DNA of 64,000 nt from Rhodovulum sulfidophilum DSM 1374 (lineage in GTDB: Bacteria; Pseudomonadota; Alphaproteobacteria; Rhodobacterales; Rhodobacteraceae): NCBI RefSeq assembly GCF_001633165.1, contig NZ_CP015418.1, positions 3,472,001 through 3,536,000 of the forward strand, written 5' to 3'. Each line of letters starts with the position of its first letter. Within the stretch, counting starts at the first letter, position 1. The position numbers and the translations under genes were made by a program. Below are positions 18,104 through 27,322 of this stretch, piece by piece. Below the pieces are notes generated by a model. That model was not told where the DNA came from. It searched no databases and saw nothing but the letters and a program-made list of their open reading frames with translations.

Positions 18104-18796
18104 CTAGAACGGCAGCGGCGAGACCCCGATCACCGGGCGGTGGACGGCGAGAAGCCCCGCCCAGAGCGCAAGGCCCAGCAAGAGCCGCCAGAGAGGCGGC
18201 GGCCCCGAGGGGCGCCAGCGCCGGGTCGCGAGTGCCGCGAAAGGCAGGGTCGCGGTGCGGGCGGCAAGCCGGTCCCACTCTGCCCCCATCAGACGGCGGT
18301 TCCGCCGGTCGATGGCCCGGCTGCCCGCCATCGCGAAAACCGCGAAACCGCCGAACATCATGAGATGCGCCAGATCGGGATTGGCCGCGGCATGGGCCAA
18401 CGCCCAGAGCGTCAGCGCAACCGGCAATGGATGCCGCGTCAGCCCGACGATGCCCGGCCGCTCCGGGTCGAAGCGCGCATTCCCCGCGCCGCCGAAGCTC
18501 AGCGGATTGGGGGCGCCAAGCGTCGCCGCGATCAACAGGCAGACGAAGGGCATGACCAGAACGGGTAGCCAGAGCTGCCAGGGCAGAGGCGCCCAGAGCG
18601 GAATAAAGGGCGCCCGGCCCGCCGCCACGATCAGCCAGCCCAGAGCCGCCAGCGACACCGCGACATAGGCCGCAAGATAGCCCCTCCGACCGAACCAGCG
18701 CCGCAGCCCGGCCTGCACCCCGGGCCGGACCGGCAGCGCATGCGACAGCAGGAACAGCGCATAGGCGGCCGCGAATTCGCCCCAGCCGCCCATCAT
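18104..18796 (-). CDS. NnrU-like integral membrane protein
   Basis: 230 residues. About six or seven hydrophobic segments (EFAAAYALFLLSHALPV; YLAAYVAVSLAALGWLIV; WLPVLVMPFVCLLIAATL; ALTLWALAHAAANPDLAHL; LLLGLALWAGLLAV) and the conserved VGLTRHPLPVALTLWALAH helix, as in the NnrU/methyltransferase-like membrane family. NnrU is named for nitric-oxide metabolism in Rhodobacter, but most members have no proven role. I start at the first of two adjacent ATGs (18796), after a G-rich ribosome site; a longer upstream extension is basic and non-membrane. Confidence 0.75.
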   Translation of the reverse strand: MMGGWGEFAAAYALFLLSHALPVRPGVQAGLRRWFGRRGYLAAYVAVSLAALGWLIVAAGRAPFIPLWAPLPWQLWLPVLVMPFVCLLIAATLGAPNPLSFGGAGNARFDPERPGIVGLTRHPLPVALTLWALAHAAANPDLAHLMMFGGFAVFAMAGSRAIDRRNRRLMGAEWDRLAARTATLPFAALATRRWRPSGPPPLWRLLLGLALWAGLLAVHRPVIGVSPLPF

Positions 18797-18951
18797 CGCG
18801 CCCCGCCCCTTTCCGCACCGACGGGATTTTTCGCATCGACGCGGGAACTTGCAGCCATGCCCGGAGTTTTTCCAACGATGACTGTCTGGCGGCGAGCCGC
18901 GTAGATGCACCTCGGGCCGGCTCCCTCACCGGCCTTTCGCGCCGCCGACAA

Positions 18952-18979
18952 GGCCCGGGCGTTTCCCCCCGCCCGGGCC
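18952..18979 (-). terminator. Hairpin downstream of the RND operon
   Basis: Perfect ten-base stem GGCCCGGGCG / CGCCCGGGCC (18952-18961 with 18970-18979), eight-base loop. It lies 35 bases after the RND pump stop. There is no real T run, so it may act with Rho or stabilise the 3' end. Confidence 0.5.
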
Positions 18980-19013
18980 GCATCCTTCCCGGACCATTGC
19001 CTTGCCCCGGGGC

Positions 19014-22000
19014 TCATCCTGCCAGCGCCTCTTCCAGCTCGCGCACGAGACGCTGCTTTTCCTCGGCCCGGGGCGGCGAGAACCGCGCCAGCAGAAGATA
19101 GGCCACCGGCGTCAGGTAAAGCGTCGAGAGCGTGGCCAGCCCCAGCCCGCCGACGATGACCCAGCCCAGCGCCTCGCGCGCCTCGGCCCCCGCTCCCGAG
19201 GACAGGATCAGCGGCACGCCGCCCAGGACGGTCGAGACCATGGTCATCATCACCGGGCGCAGCCGGATCGTCGCCGCGTCGAAGATGGCGTCGCGCACCG
19301 TCGCGCCCCCGTCGCGCAGCTGGTTCGCAAACTCGACGATCAGGATGCCGTTCTTGGCCATGATGCCGACCAGCATCACCAGCCCGATCTGGCTGTAGAC
19401 ATTGAGGCTTTGCCCGGTCACGAGCAGCGCGAAGATGGCACAGGCCAGCCCCAGCGGCACCGTCGCCATCACCACGATGGCCGAGATGAAGCTTTCGAAC
19501 TGCGCGGCGAGCACCAGGAACACCACCGCGATGGCGAAGCCGAAGATCAGCAACAGCCCGGAATTGGTCTCGTCCATGGTGGCCGCGGCGCCCTTGGGCA
19601 GGATCCGGTTGTCATCGGACAAAAGCCCGTCCGACAGCTGCACGATCCGCTCGAAGGCACCGCCCAGCGACTGGCCCGGCCCCAGATCGGCCGAGATCGA
19701 CACCGCGCGGCTTTGATCCAGTCGGTCGAGATCGGGCGCCACGGGGCGTTCCTCGAGCCGCACGAAGGTCGACATCGGCACCATCCGCCCGCCCGTGCTT
19801 TTCACGAAGATGTTCTCCAGATCGCCGGGATCGTCCACCGGCTCGGCCGAGGACACGAGCTGCACGTCGTAATTCTGGTCGCCGACGAAGACCGAGACGA
19901 CGCTGCGCCCGTTCAGGAAGGCCCTCAGCGCATCGCCCAGCCCCGCGATGTCGATGCCCAGATCGGCCGCGCGGGTGCGGTCGACCTCGACGAAAAGCTC
20001 GGGCTGGGTGCGCTCGAAATCGAGCCGCACCTCGCCGAAGGCGCCGTCATCCTGCATCCGCTCGACCAGCGCCTGGGCGGTCTCGGCCAGCCGGTCGTAG
20101 CTTTCGCCGGTCAGGGCCACGCTGATGCCGCTGCCCGCGCCGCGAATGCCCAGCGAATTGGGCTGGATCGCATAGGCACGGACCCCGATCACCTCGCGCA
20201 GCCGGGTGTTGATATCGGTCACGATCTCGTCCTGGCTGCGGTCGCGGGCCTCCCAGGGGGCGAGGGTGAAGACCATGAAGCCGCGGCTGTCCGAGCCGCC
20301 CGAGCCCGCGATCGAGAAGATGTTGACGATCTCGCCCGAGGCGCGCAGCGGCGCGATGGCGTCCTCGATCGCGGCCATCTTCGCCTGTGTGTAATCGAGC
20401 GAGACGCCCTGCGGCGCCTGGATGCTCAGAAGCGCGACCGAGCGGTCCTCCCGCGGTGTCAGCTCCTGGCGCACGCCCCCCGCCACAAGCAGGGCGGTCG
20501 CGGCAAACAGGAGCGCAGCCGTCACCACCACGAGGGGCAGCGCCAGCGCGCCGCCGAGGCTGCGGCGGTAGAGCCCGGCCAGCGCCGCGCCGATCCTGGC
20601 CCCCGTGCCCGCCCCGGTCCCGGGCGCGCGGGCCAGCATGCGACTGGCCAGCACCGGGCAGAGCGTCAGCGCCACGACCGAGGAGATCCCGACCGCGATC
20701 GCGAGGGTGAAGCCGAATTCGCGGAACAGCCCCCCCGCCTGACCCGGCAGGAAGGACAGCGGCACGAAGACCGCCGCCAGCGTCGCGGTGGTGGTGACGA
20801 CCGCGAAGAAGACCTGCTTGGCGCCCAGCACGGCGGCGGCGCGCGGCCCCATGCCCTCGGCCCGGCGGCGGACGATGTTTTCCAGCACCACGATGGCATC
20901 GTCGACCACCATGCCGGTGGCCAGAACCAGCGCCAGGAGCGTCAGGATGTTGACCGAGAAGCCCGCCAGATAGATCGCGGCCAGCGTACCGATCAGCGAG
21001 ACCGGCATGGTCAGCGCCGGGATCAGCGTCGCCCGCAGATCGCGCAGGAACAGGAAGATCACCAGCACCACGATGGCGACGGCAAGCCCCAGCGTCTTCA
21101 GCACCTCGGCGATGGCGCCCTTGATGAAGACCGCATCGTCCGAGGTGACGAAGATCGAGATGTCCTCGGGCAGGCTGCGGTCGAGCTCGGCCACGGTGCG
21201 GCGCACCTCGCGCGAGATGTCGAGCGTGTTGCTGCCCGCCTGCCGGATCACCCCCATGCCGATCCCGGTCCGGCCATTGGCGCGCAGCACCGAAGTGTTG
21301 GGTTCGGGGCCGAGATCGACCCGCGCCACGTCGCGCAGGAACACATTGGGGGCGATGCGCAGATCCTCGAAGGCCTCGGCCGAGACGACCATGGCGGTGG
21401 TGCGCACGCTGAGGCTTTGCCGGCCGCCCTCGAGATCGCCCGCCGCGGCGTTGAAACCCGCATCCGACAGCGTCTCGGCCAGATCGGCCAGCGTCAGCCC
21501 GCGGCTGGCCAGCCGCGCCTGGTCGATATCGATCCGGAAGATCGGCGCCCGGTCGCCATAGACATGCACATCGGCCACGCCCGGCAGCGAGACCAGCCGG
21601 TCCTCGATCCGGTCCTCGACGATCTCGGTCAGCGCCTCGGCCGAGCGCCGCGACGAGGTCACCGCGACCCTAAGCACCGGCTGGGCATCGGCATCGGCCT
21701 TGACCACGCGCGGATCGTCGGCCTCATCGGGCAGCTCGCGCTGGATCCGGGCAACCGCATCGCGGGTATCGGTCGCGGCGACGTCGATATCGACATCCTC
21801 GGCGAATTCCAGCGTCACCCGGCTGCGCCCGAAGCGCGAATTCGACTCGATCGAGCGGATGCCCGAGACCCGGCCGACCGCGCCCTCGATCCGGCTGGTG
21901 ATTTCCTGATCGATGGTCTCGGGCGCCGCCCCGGTGAAATAGGTGGTGACGGTGACGACCGGGCGGTCGACATTGGGAAGCTCGCGGATCTCGACCCCGA

Positions 22001-22118
22001 ACAGGGCCGCGAGCCCCGCCAGCACGATCAGCGCGCTGAGCACCAGCGCCAGGATCGGACGCCGGACAAACAGCGACGTGCCGCCGGATTCGGCCTCGCG
22101 CAATGCTTCCTGCAGCAT
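19014..22118 (-). CDS. RND efflux pump, inner-membrane transporter (HAE1/AcrB-like)
   Basis: Proton-driven efflux transporter; 1034 residues, normal for the family. It begins with the membrane helix PILALVLSALIVLAGLAALFGV and PVVTVTTYFTGAAPETIDQEIT; transmembrane helix 4 carries GMVVDDAIVVLENI with the paired Asp residues used for proton relay; ALTLCPVLASRMLA and the second-half GFAIAVVFLVLAAQFESF and LVGIMAKNGILIVEF motifs are also present. Substrates cannot be inferred. It follows the adaptor gene by 12 bases. No outer-membrane channel gene is adjacent, so TolC must be encoded elsewhere. Confidence 0.93.
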   Translation of the reverse strand: MLQEALREAESGGTSLFVRRPILALVLSALIVLAGLAALFGVEIRELPNVDRPVVTVTTYFTGAAPETIDQEITSRIEGAVGRVSGIRSIESNSRFGRSRVTLEFAEDVDIDVAATDTRDAVARIQRELPDEADDPRVVKADADAQPVLRVAVTSSRRSAEALTEIVEDRIEDRLVSLPGVADVHVYGDRAPIFRIDIDQARLASRGLTLADLAETLSDAGFNAAAGDLEGGRQSLSVRTTAMVVSAEAFEDLRIAPNVFLRDVARVDLGPEPNTSVLRANGRTGIGMGVIRQAGSNTLDISREVRRTVAELDRSLPEDISIFVTSDDAVFIKGAIAEVLKTLGLAVAIVVLVIFLFLRDLRATLIPALTMPVSLIGTLAAIYLAGFSVNILTLLALVLATGMVVDDAIVVLENIVRRRAEGMGPRAAAVLGAKQVFFAVVTTTATLAAVFVPLSFLPGQAGGLFREFGFTLAIAVGISSVVALTLCPVLASRMLARAPGTGAGTGARIGAALAGLYRRSLGGALALPLVVVTAALLFAATALLVAGGVRQELTPREDRSVALLSIQAPQGVSLDYTQAKMAAIEDAIAPLRASGEIVNIFSIAGSGGSDSRGFMVFTLAPWEARDRSQDEIVTDINTRLREVIGVRAYAIQPNSLGIRGAGSGISVALTGESYDRLAETAQALVERMQDDGAFGEVRLDFERTQPELFVEVDRTRAADLGIDIAGLGDALRAFLNGRSVVSVFVGDQNYDVQLVSSAEPVDDPGDLENIFVKSTGGRMVPMSTFVRLEERPVAPDLDRLDQSRAVSISADLGPGQSLGGAFERIVQLSDGLLSDDNRILPKGAAATMDETNSGLLLIFGFAIAVVFLVLAAQFESFISAIVVMATVPLGLACAIFALLVTGQSLNVYSQIGLVMLVGIMAKNGILIVEFANQLRDGGATVRDAIFDAATIRLRPVMMTMVSTVLGGVPLILSSGAGAEAREALGWVIVGGLGLATLSTLYLTPVAYLLLARFSPPRAEEKQRLVRELEEALAG

Positions 22119-22130
22119 GGCCGCGCCTCC

Positions 22131-23282
22131 CTAGCCCGCATCCCGCGCCGGACGCGGCGGGGTCCGCCCCGCCTGCGGCCCGACGACGCGCAGTTCGGTG
22201 CCCTCGCGCAGCGTCTGCAGCCCCTCGACCACCACCGGCTCGCCGACCGCCAGATCGGCCTCGACCAGCACGCTGTCGGCATTGCGCTGACGGATCGCCA
22301 CCGGCACCCGTGTCGCGCGGCCGTCGCGCACCGCCCAGACGAAAGCGCCCGCGCTCGACCATTGCACCGCCAGCGGATCGACCATGGGCAGCGGTTCGCC
22401 CTCGAAATTCAGCACCACCTCGAAGGACATGCCACCACGCAGAAGATCGTCGGCATTGTCGAGCTCGCCCTGCACCCGCAGGGTCCTGCTGGCCGGGTCG
22501 ACGGCATTGTCGACGGCATGGACCCGCCCCTCCAGCAGCCGGCCCGGCATGCCCAGCGGCCGCGCGGTCAGGGCCAGCCCCTCAGTGACCTGGCCCACCA
22601 CCCGTTCGGGTACGTGAAAATCGATCAGGATGCGGCTGCGGTCGGCAATGACGGCCAGCGCGTCCTGGCTCGAGACCCGGTCGCCGACATCGATGTCGAG
22701 CACCCCCGCCCAGCCCGCGAAAGGGGCGGAAACCGTGCGTTCGGAAAGATCGAATTCGGCCTGGCGCAGTTCCAGCTCGGCGGTCCGGAGCGCCAGATCG
22801 GCCTCGCGCCGCCGGACCTCGGTGACGGCACCGGTGGTTTCCAGCCGGGTGACGCGTTCAGCCTCGTCGCGGGCATCCTCGAGAACCAGCTGCGCGCGGT
22901 CGAGCGCGATCCGCTCGGCCTCGTCGTCGAGCTGCACGATCAGATCGCCCGCCGCCACCCGCTCGCCATCCCGGATACCGATCCCGACCACCTCGCCCGT
23001 GACCTTCGAGCGCAGCGTGACCGCGCGCAGTGCCCGGCCATCGCCGATGGCGGCCACCCGGTCCCGGATGCGGCCTTGCGCCACCTCCCCGACGGTGACG
23101 GCCACAGGCCCGCCGCGCGGCCCCGAGGGACCGGAGCCCACATCTGACCCGGCCGGCGCCAGCCCCAGCACGGCGCTGATCCCGATCCTGTCGAGGAGCG
23201 GGCGCGCCCCCGGAACGAAGGCGACCCAGAGCGCGAGCGTTCCGGCCAGAAGCAGGACGGAGAGACCGATTTGCCGTGCCAT
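22131..23282 (-). CDS. RND periplasmic adaptor (membrane fusion protein)
   Basis: 383 residues. An N-terminal membrane anchor/signal (IGLSVLLLAGTLALWVAFVPG) is followed by the lipoyl half VTLRSKVTGEVVGIGIRDGERVAAGDLIVQLDD, an alpha-hairpin (LDRAQLVLEDARDEAERVTRLE), the second lipoyl half TVSAPFAGWAGVLDIDVGDRVS, and beta-barrel and membrane-proximal domains. It couples the pump to an outer-membrane channel. First gene of the two-gene operon. Confidence 0.92.
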   Translation of the reverse strand: MARQIGLSVLLLAGTLALWVAFVPGARPLLDRIGISAVLGLAPAGSDVGSGPSGPRGGPVAVTVGEVAQGRIRDRVAAIGDGRALRAVTLRSKVTGEVVGIGIRDGERVAAGDLIVQLDDEAERIALDRAQLVLEDARDEAERVTRLETTGAVTEVRRREADLALRTAELELRQAEFDLSERTVSAPFAGWAGVLDIDVGDRVSSQDALAVIADRSRILIDFHVPERVVGQVTEGLALTARPLGMPGRLLEGRVHAVDNAVDPASRTLRVQGELDNADDLLRGGMSFEVVLNFEGEPLPMVDPLAVQWSSAGAFVWAVRDGRATRVPVAIRQRNADSVLVEADLAVGEPVVVEGLQTLREGTELRVVGPQAGRTPPRPARDAG

Positions 23283-23345
23283 GCACCTTCCCGTTGGAGC
23301 GTTTTGCCCGCTTGGAGCGTTTTTCCGGTTAATCCGGCCACAATG
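23283..23345 (-). promoter_or_regulatory. Repeat-containing control region of the RND operon
   Basis: Two direct repeats TTGGAGCGTTTT (23294-23305 and 23312-23323, 18 bases apart) and a CCGGTTAATCCGG inverted repeat just behind them lie between the adaptor start and the divergent cold-shock gene. Repeats on the same helix face suggest a regulator site; no regulator gene is adjacent. Confidence 0.4.
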
Positions 23346-23545
23346 TCTCTTAATTAGGAGGTGATGGCGAGAATAACAGGCGGCAATGGCGCGGTTTCAT
23401 CCCCCGCGCCGAGCATTCCGCCCCGGTTCGGGTGCAATGGCAGGCCCGCGAAGGCCCGACTTCGTCGGCCTGTTGTCAAAGCTTGTCGTTGGGGGCCGTC
23501 TCTGCGACAGGCCGTCCCGCCCCCCGGCAAGGCCGCGAATTTTTC

Positions 23546-23574
23546 TTGCAGCGACTCGAGAAAAGCCCCATAGC
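23546..23574 (+). promoter_or_regulatory. Candidate promoter of the first cold-shock gene
   Basis: TTGCAG (23546-23551), 17 bases, CATAGC (23569-23574). This gives a 5' leader of about 120 bases, long enough for the structured leaders usual for csp mRNAs. Confidence 0.4.
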
Positions 23575-23624
23575 ACGGTGCGCGACGTTATCTCTATCGA
23601 CCACTGTCTTCCCTTAAGCGGCTG

Positions 23625-23648
23625 TCAGTTCATCGATCGATACCTGAC
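23625..23648 (+). promoter_or_regulatory. Conserved csp leader element, copy 1
   Basis: TCAGTTCATCGAT followed by a TGAC, starting 76 bases before the cold-shock ATG. A near-identical element sits 75 bases before the second cold-shock gene at 41314. Confidence 0.55.
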
Positions 23649-23700
23649 GAGCCGGGCCGCTGCACTTCCGCGAGCGGCATTACTTGAGGAGACACACGGG

Positions 23701-23907
23701 ATGGCTACCGGCACCGTGAAATGGTTCAACACCACCAAAGGCTTCGGCTTCATCGCCCCGGACGGCGGCAAGAAAGACGTGTTCGTGCACATCTCTGCCG
23801 TCGAACGCTCGGGCCTGGCCGGCCTGCAGGACGGCCAGAAAGTGTCGTTCGAGATCGAAGCCGGCCGCGACGGCCGTGAATCGGCGACCAAACTGGCCGA
23901 AATCTGA
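23701..23907 (+). CDS. Cold-shock domain protein (CspA family)
   Basis: 68 residues, one cold-shock domain: [18 protein letters not shown] (RNP1 KGFGFI) and [11 protein letters not shown] (RNP2 VFVHI). Binds single-stranded RNA/DNA as an RNA chaperone. The start is fixed by TTGAGGAG upstream. A strong terminator follows. Closely similar to the second copy at 41389. Whether it is truly cold-induced cannot be told from sequence. Confidence 0.93.
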   Translation: MATGTVKWFNTTKGFGFIAPDGGKKDVFVHISAVERSGLAGLQDGQKVSFEIEAGRDGRESATKLAEI

Positions 23908-23973
23908 GGCCCGACGGGCCGGACGCGCCCGCGGCGCAGACCGGCCCGAATGCCGTCACAGATATGAACACCC

Positions 23974-24004
23974 AGCCCTGCGGCAGCCGCCGCGGGGCTT
24001 TTTC
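23974..24004 (+). terminator. Rho-independent terminator of the first cold-shock gene
   Basis: Eleven-base stem AGCCCTGCGGC / GCCGCGGGGCT with one G-U pair and a four-base loop, followed by TTTT. Confidence 0.88.
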
Positions 24005-24006
24005 GT

Positions 24007-24123
24007 TCAGATCATGGCCCAGTCGGTAAAGCGCCAGGTCGTCGGCGCGCTCGGCAGGCCCCGATCGTTCCTCGGCGTCGGCGCGCGGCGCTCGCTCTGC
24101 TCTTTCTCGCTCTTGCGGCTCAT
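24007..24123 (-). CDS. Possible 38-residue basic microprotein
   Basis: A short minus-strand frame, ATG at 24123 with GGAG six bases upstream (GGAGATCCGGATG). It reads MSRKSEKEQSERR, then APTPRNDRGLPSAPTTW, ending RFTDWAMI. The N-terminal half is highly charged, the C-terminal half Pro- and Trp-containing. It converges on the cold-shock terminator. The ribosome site and the composition shift argue for translation, but I recognise no family. Confidence 0.4.
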   Translation of the reverse strand: MSRKSEKEQSERRAPTPRNDRGLPSAPTTWRFTDWAMI

Positions 24124-24406
24124 CCGGATCTCCTTTTCTGCCTTTCTGCTCGGCAGGGGGACAACGCGCCCCCGCGCGATCGTGTTTCCCGGGCGCGATC
24201 ACAAGGCCTCACGATGGCGTCATGTCATCCCCGTCGCACCATCCTCGCCCCTTGGCGTCAACGAGCTGTCAATGCCCCGCGCCCGCTGCGGGCTGCCACC
24301 GGGCCGGGTACCGGGCGGCCCGGGCCCGCGGCGTTGACCGGTTTTCCCTCCCGGTGTAGGCCCGTGGCGACCGGCCGCTAGGAGCCGCAGACGGGGGGAG
24401 AACGGG
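24124..24406 (+). other. Upstream region of the TRAP operon
   Basis: No gene seen. A weak promoter-like pair, TTGACC (24334-24339) with TAGGCC 17 bases later, lies about 45 bases before the dctP-like ATG. Confidence 0.3.
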
Positions 24407-25483
24407 ATGGGACCGGAACGCAGCGCCGGAAGGCCAACCGGAAAACTGGCCGGAAAACTGGTTGGCGCATTTGCCGCGGCAACGGCCGCGATCTGGACCA
24501 CGGGCGCGGCACTGGCGCAGGATTACACCTTCAAGCTGCACCATTTCCTGCCCGCGACCTCGCCCACCCAGACCGAGACGCTCGAACCCTGGGCGCGCGC
24601 GGTCGAGGCCCGCTCGGGCGGCCGGGTCAGGATCGAGATCTATCCCTCGATGACGCTGGGCGGACGCCCGCCCGAACTGGTGACCCAGGCCCGCGACGGG
24701 GTGGTCGACCTGATCTGGGTGGTGAACGGCTACACGCCGGGCCTGTTTCCCCGGACCGAGGTGATGGAGCTTCCGAATGTCTATGTGAACGATCCCGGCG
24801 CGGCCAATCTGGCGCTGGCAGATCTGTTCGAGACCGACCTCAAGCCCGACTACAAGGGGCTCGAGGTGATGTTCCTGCATGTGCATGCCGGCAACGGCAT
24901 CGCCTTGCGCGGTCCCGAGATCCATGCCCCGGCCGATCTGGCGGGCAAGAAGATGCGGATCCCGTCGCGCACCGGCGCCTGGGTGCTCGAGGCGCTGGGC
25001 GCGGTGCCGGTGGCGATGCCGGTGCCCGAACTGCCGCAGGCACTGCAGAAGGGCGTGGTCGATGGCGCGCTGGTGCCGTTCGAGATCGTGCCCGCGCTGA
25101 AGCTGCAGGACCAGACCGACCGGCTGATCGAGGGCGACAGCCATACCCGCTTCGGCACCACCACCTTCCAGATGTCGATGAACAAGGCGCGCTGGGACAG
25201 CCTGCCGCCCGAGATCCAGGCCGCCTTCCGCGAGGCCTCGGGCCCGGAATGGCTGGCCGAGCTGGGCCGGATCTGGCGCGGCACCGAAGAAACCGGGGTC
25301 GCCATCACCACCGCCGCGGGGCGCAGCCATCAGGTCCTGAGCCCCGAGGAGACCGAGGCCTTCCGCACGGCGCTCGCCCCGGTCGTCGAGCGCTGGATCG
25401 AGGACGCGGAACGCCGCGGCATCGACGGCGCCGCGCTGGTCGCCCGCGCCCGCGCCGCGATCGCCGCCCACGAGAGCCGCTGA
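24407..25483 (+). CDS. TRAP transporter substrate-binding protein (DctP family)
   Basis: Periplasmic solute receptor of a tripartite ATP-independent transporter. 358 residues with a signal peptide (AATAAIWTTGAALAQDY, cleavage after about residue 37). DctP motifs: KLHHFLPATSPTQTE, GGRVRIEIYPSMTLGG, GKKMRIPSRTGAWVLEALGAVPVAMPVPELPQALQKG and VDGALVPFEI. The Arg in KMRIPSR region normally pairs with a substrate carboxylate, so an organic acid is likely; the exact ligand is unknown. GGGGGAG precedes the ATG. Its stop overlaps the small permease (TGATG). Confidence 0.92.
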   Translation: MGPERSAGRPTGKLAGKLVGAFAAATAAIWTTGAALAQDYTFKLHHFLPATSPTQTETLEPWARAVEARSGGRVRIEIYPSMTLGGRPPELVTQARDGVVDLIWVVNGYTPGLFPRTEVMELPNVYVNDPGAANLALADLFETDLKPDYKGLEVMFLHVHAGNGIALRGPEIHAPADLAGKKMRIPSRTGAWVLEALGAVPVAMPVPELPQALQKGVVDGALVPFEIVPALKLQDQTDRLIEGDSHTRFGTTTFQMSMNKARWDSLPPEIQAAFREASGPEWLAELGRIWRGTEETGVAITTAAGRSHQVLSPEETEAFRTALAPVVERWIEDAERRGIDGAALVARARAAIAAHESR

Positions 25484-25971
25484 TGGCCCGGCGCGCGCTG
25501 GCCGCCGCGGTCGCATTCTGGGCGATCCTCGGCGGGCTGGTGCTGGCGGGCGTGGTCGGGCTGAACCTGGCCTCGATCCTCGGCGGGATGGTCGGCCATC
25601 CGGTCCCGGGCGATTTCGAGCTGACCGAGATCGGCACCGCCATCGCCGTTTTCGCCTTCCTGCCCTGGTGCCAGCTGACCCGCGCCAATGTCACGGCCGA
25701 TGTCTTCACCATGGGCGCGTCACCGATCTGGACCGCGCGGATGAGCCTTGCCGGGTCGCTGGCCGCCCTTGCCGTGGCCGGGATCCTGTTCTGGCGCATG
25801 AGCCTCGGGCTCGCCGATCAGCACGCCTATGGCTATACCAGCGCGATCCTGCAGATCCCGCTCTGGCCCTGCTTCGTGCCGGTGCTGGTCTCGCTGGCGC
25901 TGTTGGCGCTGGCAGCCGCCGCGACCTTGGCCGAGGATGCCACCGCGGCGCGCGGGAGGGGCAATGCCTGA
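25483..25971 (+). CDS. TRAP transporter small membrane subunit (DctQ family)
   Basis: 162 residues, four membrane segments (AAAVAFWAILGGLVLAGVV; ELTEIGTAIAVFAFLPWCQL; MSLAGSLAALAVAGILFW; PCFVPVLVSLALLALAAAAT). The conserved early helix with the ELTEIG stretch is typical. Overlaps the receptor stop by one base and the large permease start by eight. Confidence 0.9.
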   Translation: MARRALAAAVAFWAILGGLVLAGVVGLNLASILGGMVGHPVPGDFELTEIGTAIAVFAFLPWCQLTRANVTADVFTMGASPIWTARMSLAGSLAALAVAGILFWRMSLGLADQHAYGYTSAILQIPLWPCFVPVLVSLALLALAAAATLAEDATAARGRGNA

Positions 25972-27322
25972 TCCGATGATGCTGGGCCTGATCGGGCTTG
26001 GCGCGCTGGTCCTCCTGATCGCGGGGCGGATGCCCATCGCCTATGCGATGATCCTGGTCGGTGGCGGCGGCATCGCCGCGCTGAACAGCCCGGCGCTGCT
26101 TCTGAACCAGCTCAAGACGCTGGCCTGGGGCCAGTTCTCGATCTACGACCTGTCGGTGGTGCCGCTCTTCGTGCTGATGGGGGCGCTGGCGGGCCATGCC
26201 GGGCTGTCGGCGGCGCTGTTCCGGGCGGGTGCGGCCTGGCTCGGCTGGATGCGCGGGGGAACCGCGATGGCCGCCATCGCCGCCTGCGCGGGCTTCGGCG
26301 CGGTCTGCGGCTCGTCGCTCGCCACCGCCTCGACCATGGGCAAGGTCGCCCTGCCCGAGCTGCGGCGCCAGAACTATTCGGGCGCGCTGGCCACCGGCAC
26401 GCTGGCGGCGGGCGGCACGCTCGGCATCCTGATCCCGCCCTCGGTGGTGCTGATCCTCTACGCGATCCTGGTCGAGGCCAATGTGGTCACCATGTTCATG
26501 GCCGCGCTCTTGCCGGCGGCGCTTGCGGTGCTGCTGTTCCTTCTGACCATCGCGGGCTATGTCGCGCTGCGGCCCGGCGCCGGGCCCGCCCATGCCCCGG
26601 CCGGACAGGCCGAGTTCCGCGCCGCGACCATGGGCGTGCTGCCGGTGCTGGGCATCTTCGCGCTGGTGCTCGGCGGCATCTATCTGGGGCTTTACAACCC
26701 GACGCCGGGCGCCGCCGTGGGCGTCGCGCTGGTCTGGGCCTATGGCACGCTGCGCGGGCGGCTCGGCCTCGGCGCCCTGCGCGCCTCGGTGCTGGAGACC
26801 GCCGCGACCTCTGGCATGATCTACCTGATCCTGCTGGGCGCCGAGCTGATGAAGATCTTCATGTCCCGTGCGGGCCTGCCCCAGGCGGGTGCCGAGTGGA
26901 TCGCGGGCGCCGGGCTTGCACCGCTCGCGGTGCTGGTCCTGCTTCTGGCCGCGCTGATCGTGCTGGGCTGCCTGATGGACAGCCTGTCGATGATCCTTCT
27001 GGTGATCCCGTTCTTCTGGCCGGTGCTGGTCGAGGTCAATGGCGGGCTGTACCAGATGGCCGAGGGCTCGGGCTTCGGCATGGGCACCGAGGAGCTTAAG
27101 ATCTGGTTCGGCATCCTCGCCCTCATCGTCGTCGAGCTGGGTCTGATCACCCCGCCGGTCGGCATGAATGTCTTCGTGATCTCGTCCCTGGCCCGCGACG
27201 TGTCGATGGCCGAGACCTTCCGGGGCGTGCTGCCCTTCTTCCTGGCCGAGCTTTTCCGCGTCGGCCTGCTGCTGGCCTTTCCGGCGCTGGTGCTGTGGCT
27301 TCCGCGCGTGCTCGGCGGCTGA
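25964..27322 (+). CDS. TRAP transporter large permease (DctM family)
   Basis: 452 residues, about 12 hydrophobic helices; sodium- or proton-coupled transport subunit. Motifs: VPLFVLMGALAGHAGLS, GFGAVCGSSLATASTMGKVALPELRR, TLAAGGTLGILIPPSVVLILYAI and ELGLITPPVGMNVFVIS, all characteristic of DctM. GGGAGGGGCA precedes the ATG. Last gene of the P-Q-M operon. Confidence 0.94.
   Translation: MPDPMMLGLIGLGALVLLIAGRMPIAYAMILVGGGGIAALNSPALLLNQLKTLAWGQFSIYDLSVVPLFVLMGALAGHAGLSAALFRAGAAWLGWMRGGTAMAAIAACAGFGAVCGSSLATASTMGKVALPELRRQNYSGALATGTLAAGGTLGILIPPSVVLILYAILVEANVVTMFMAALLPAALAVLLFLLTIAGYVALRPGAGPAHAPAGQAEFRAATMGVLPVLGIFALVLGGIYLGLYNPTPGAAVGVALVWAYGTLRGRLGLGALRASVLETAATSGMIYLILLGAELMKIFMSRAGLPQAGAEWIAGAGLAPLAVLVLLLAALIVLGCLMDSLSMILLVIPFFWPVLVEVNGGLYQMAEGSGFGMGTEELKIWFGILALIVVELGLITPPVGMNVFVISSLARDVSMAETFRGVLPFFLAELFRVGLLLAFPALVLWLPRVLGG

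Noticed and set aside
19002..23147. A very long plus-strand open frame opposite the RND pump genes
   Set aside because: It is the antisense of conserved transporter sequence, is rich in Arg/His/Gln/Asp as GC-rich shadows are, and has no domain.
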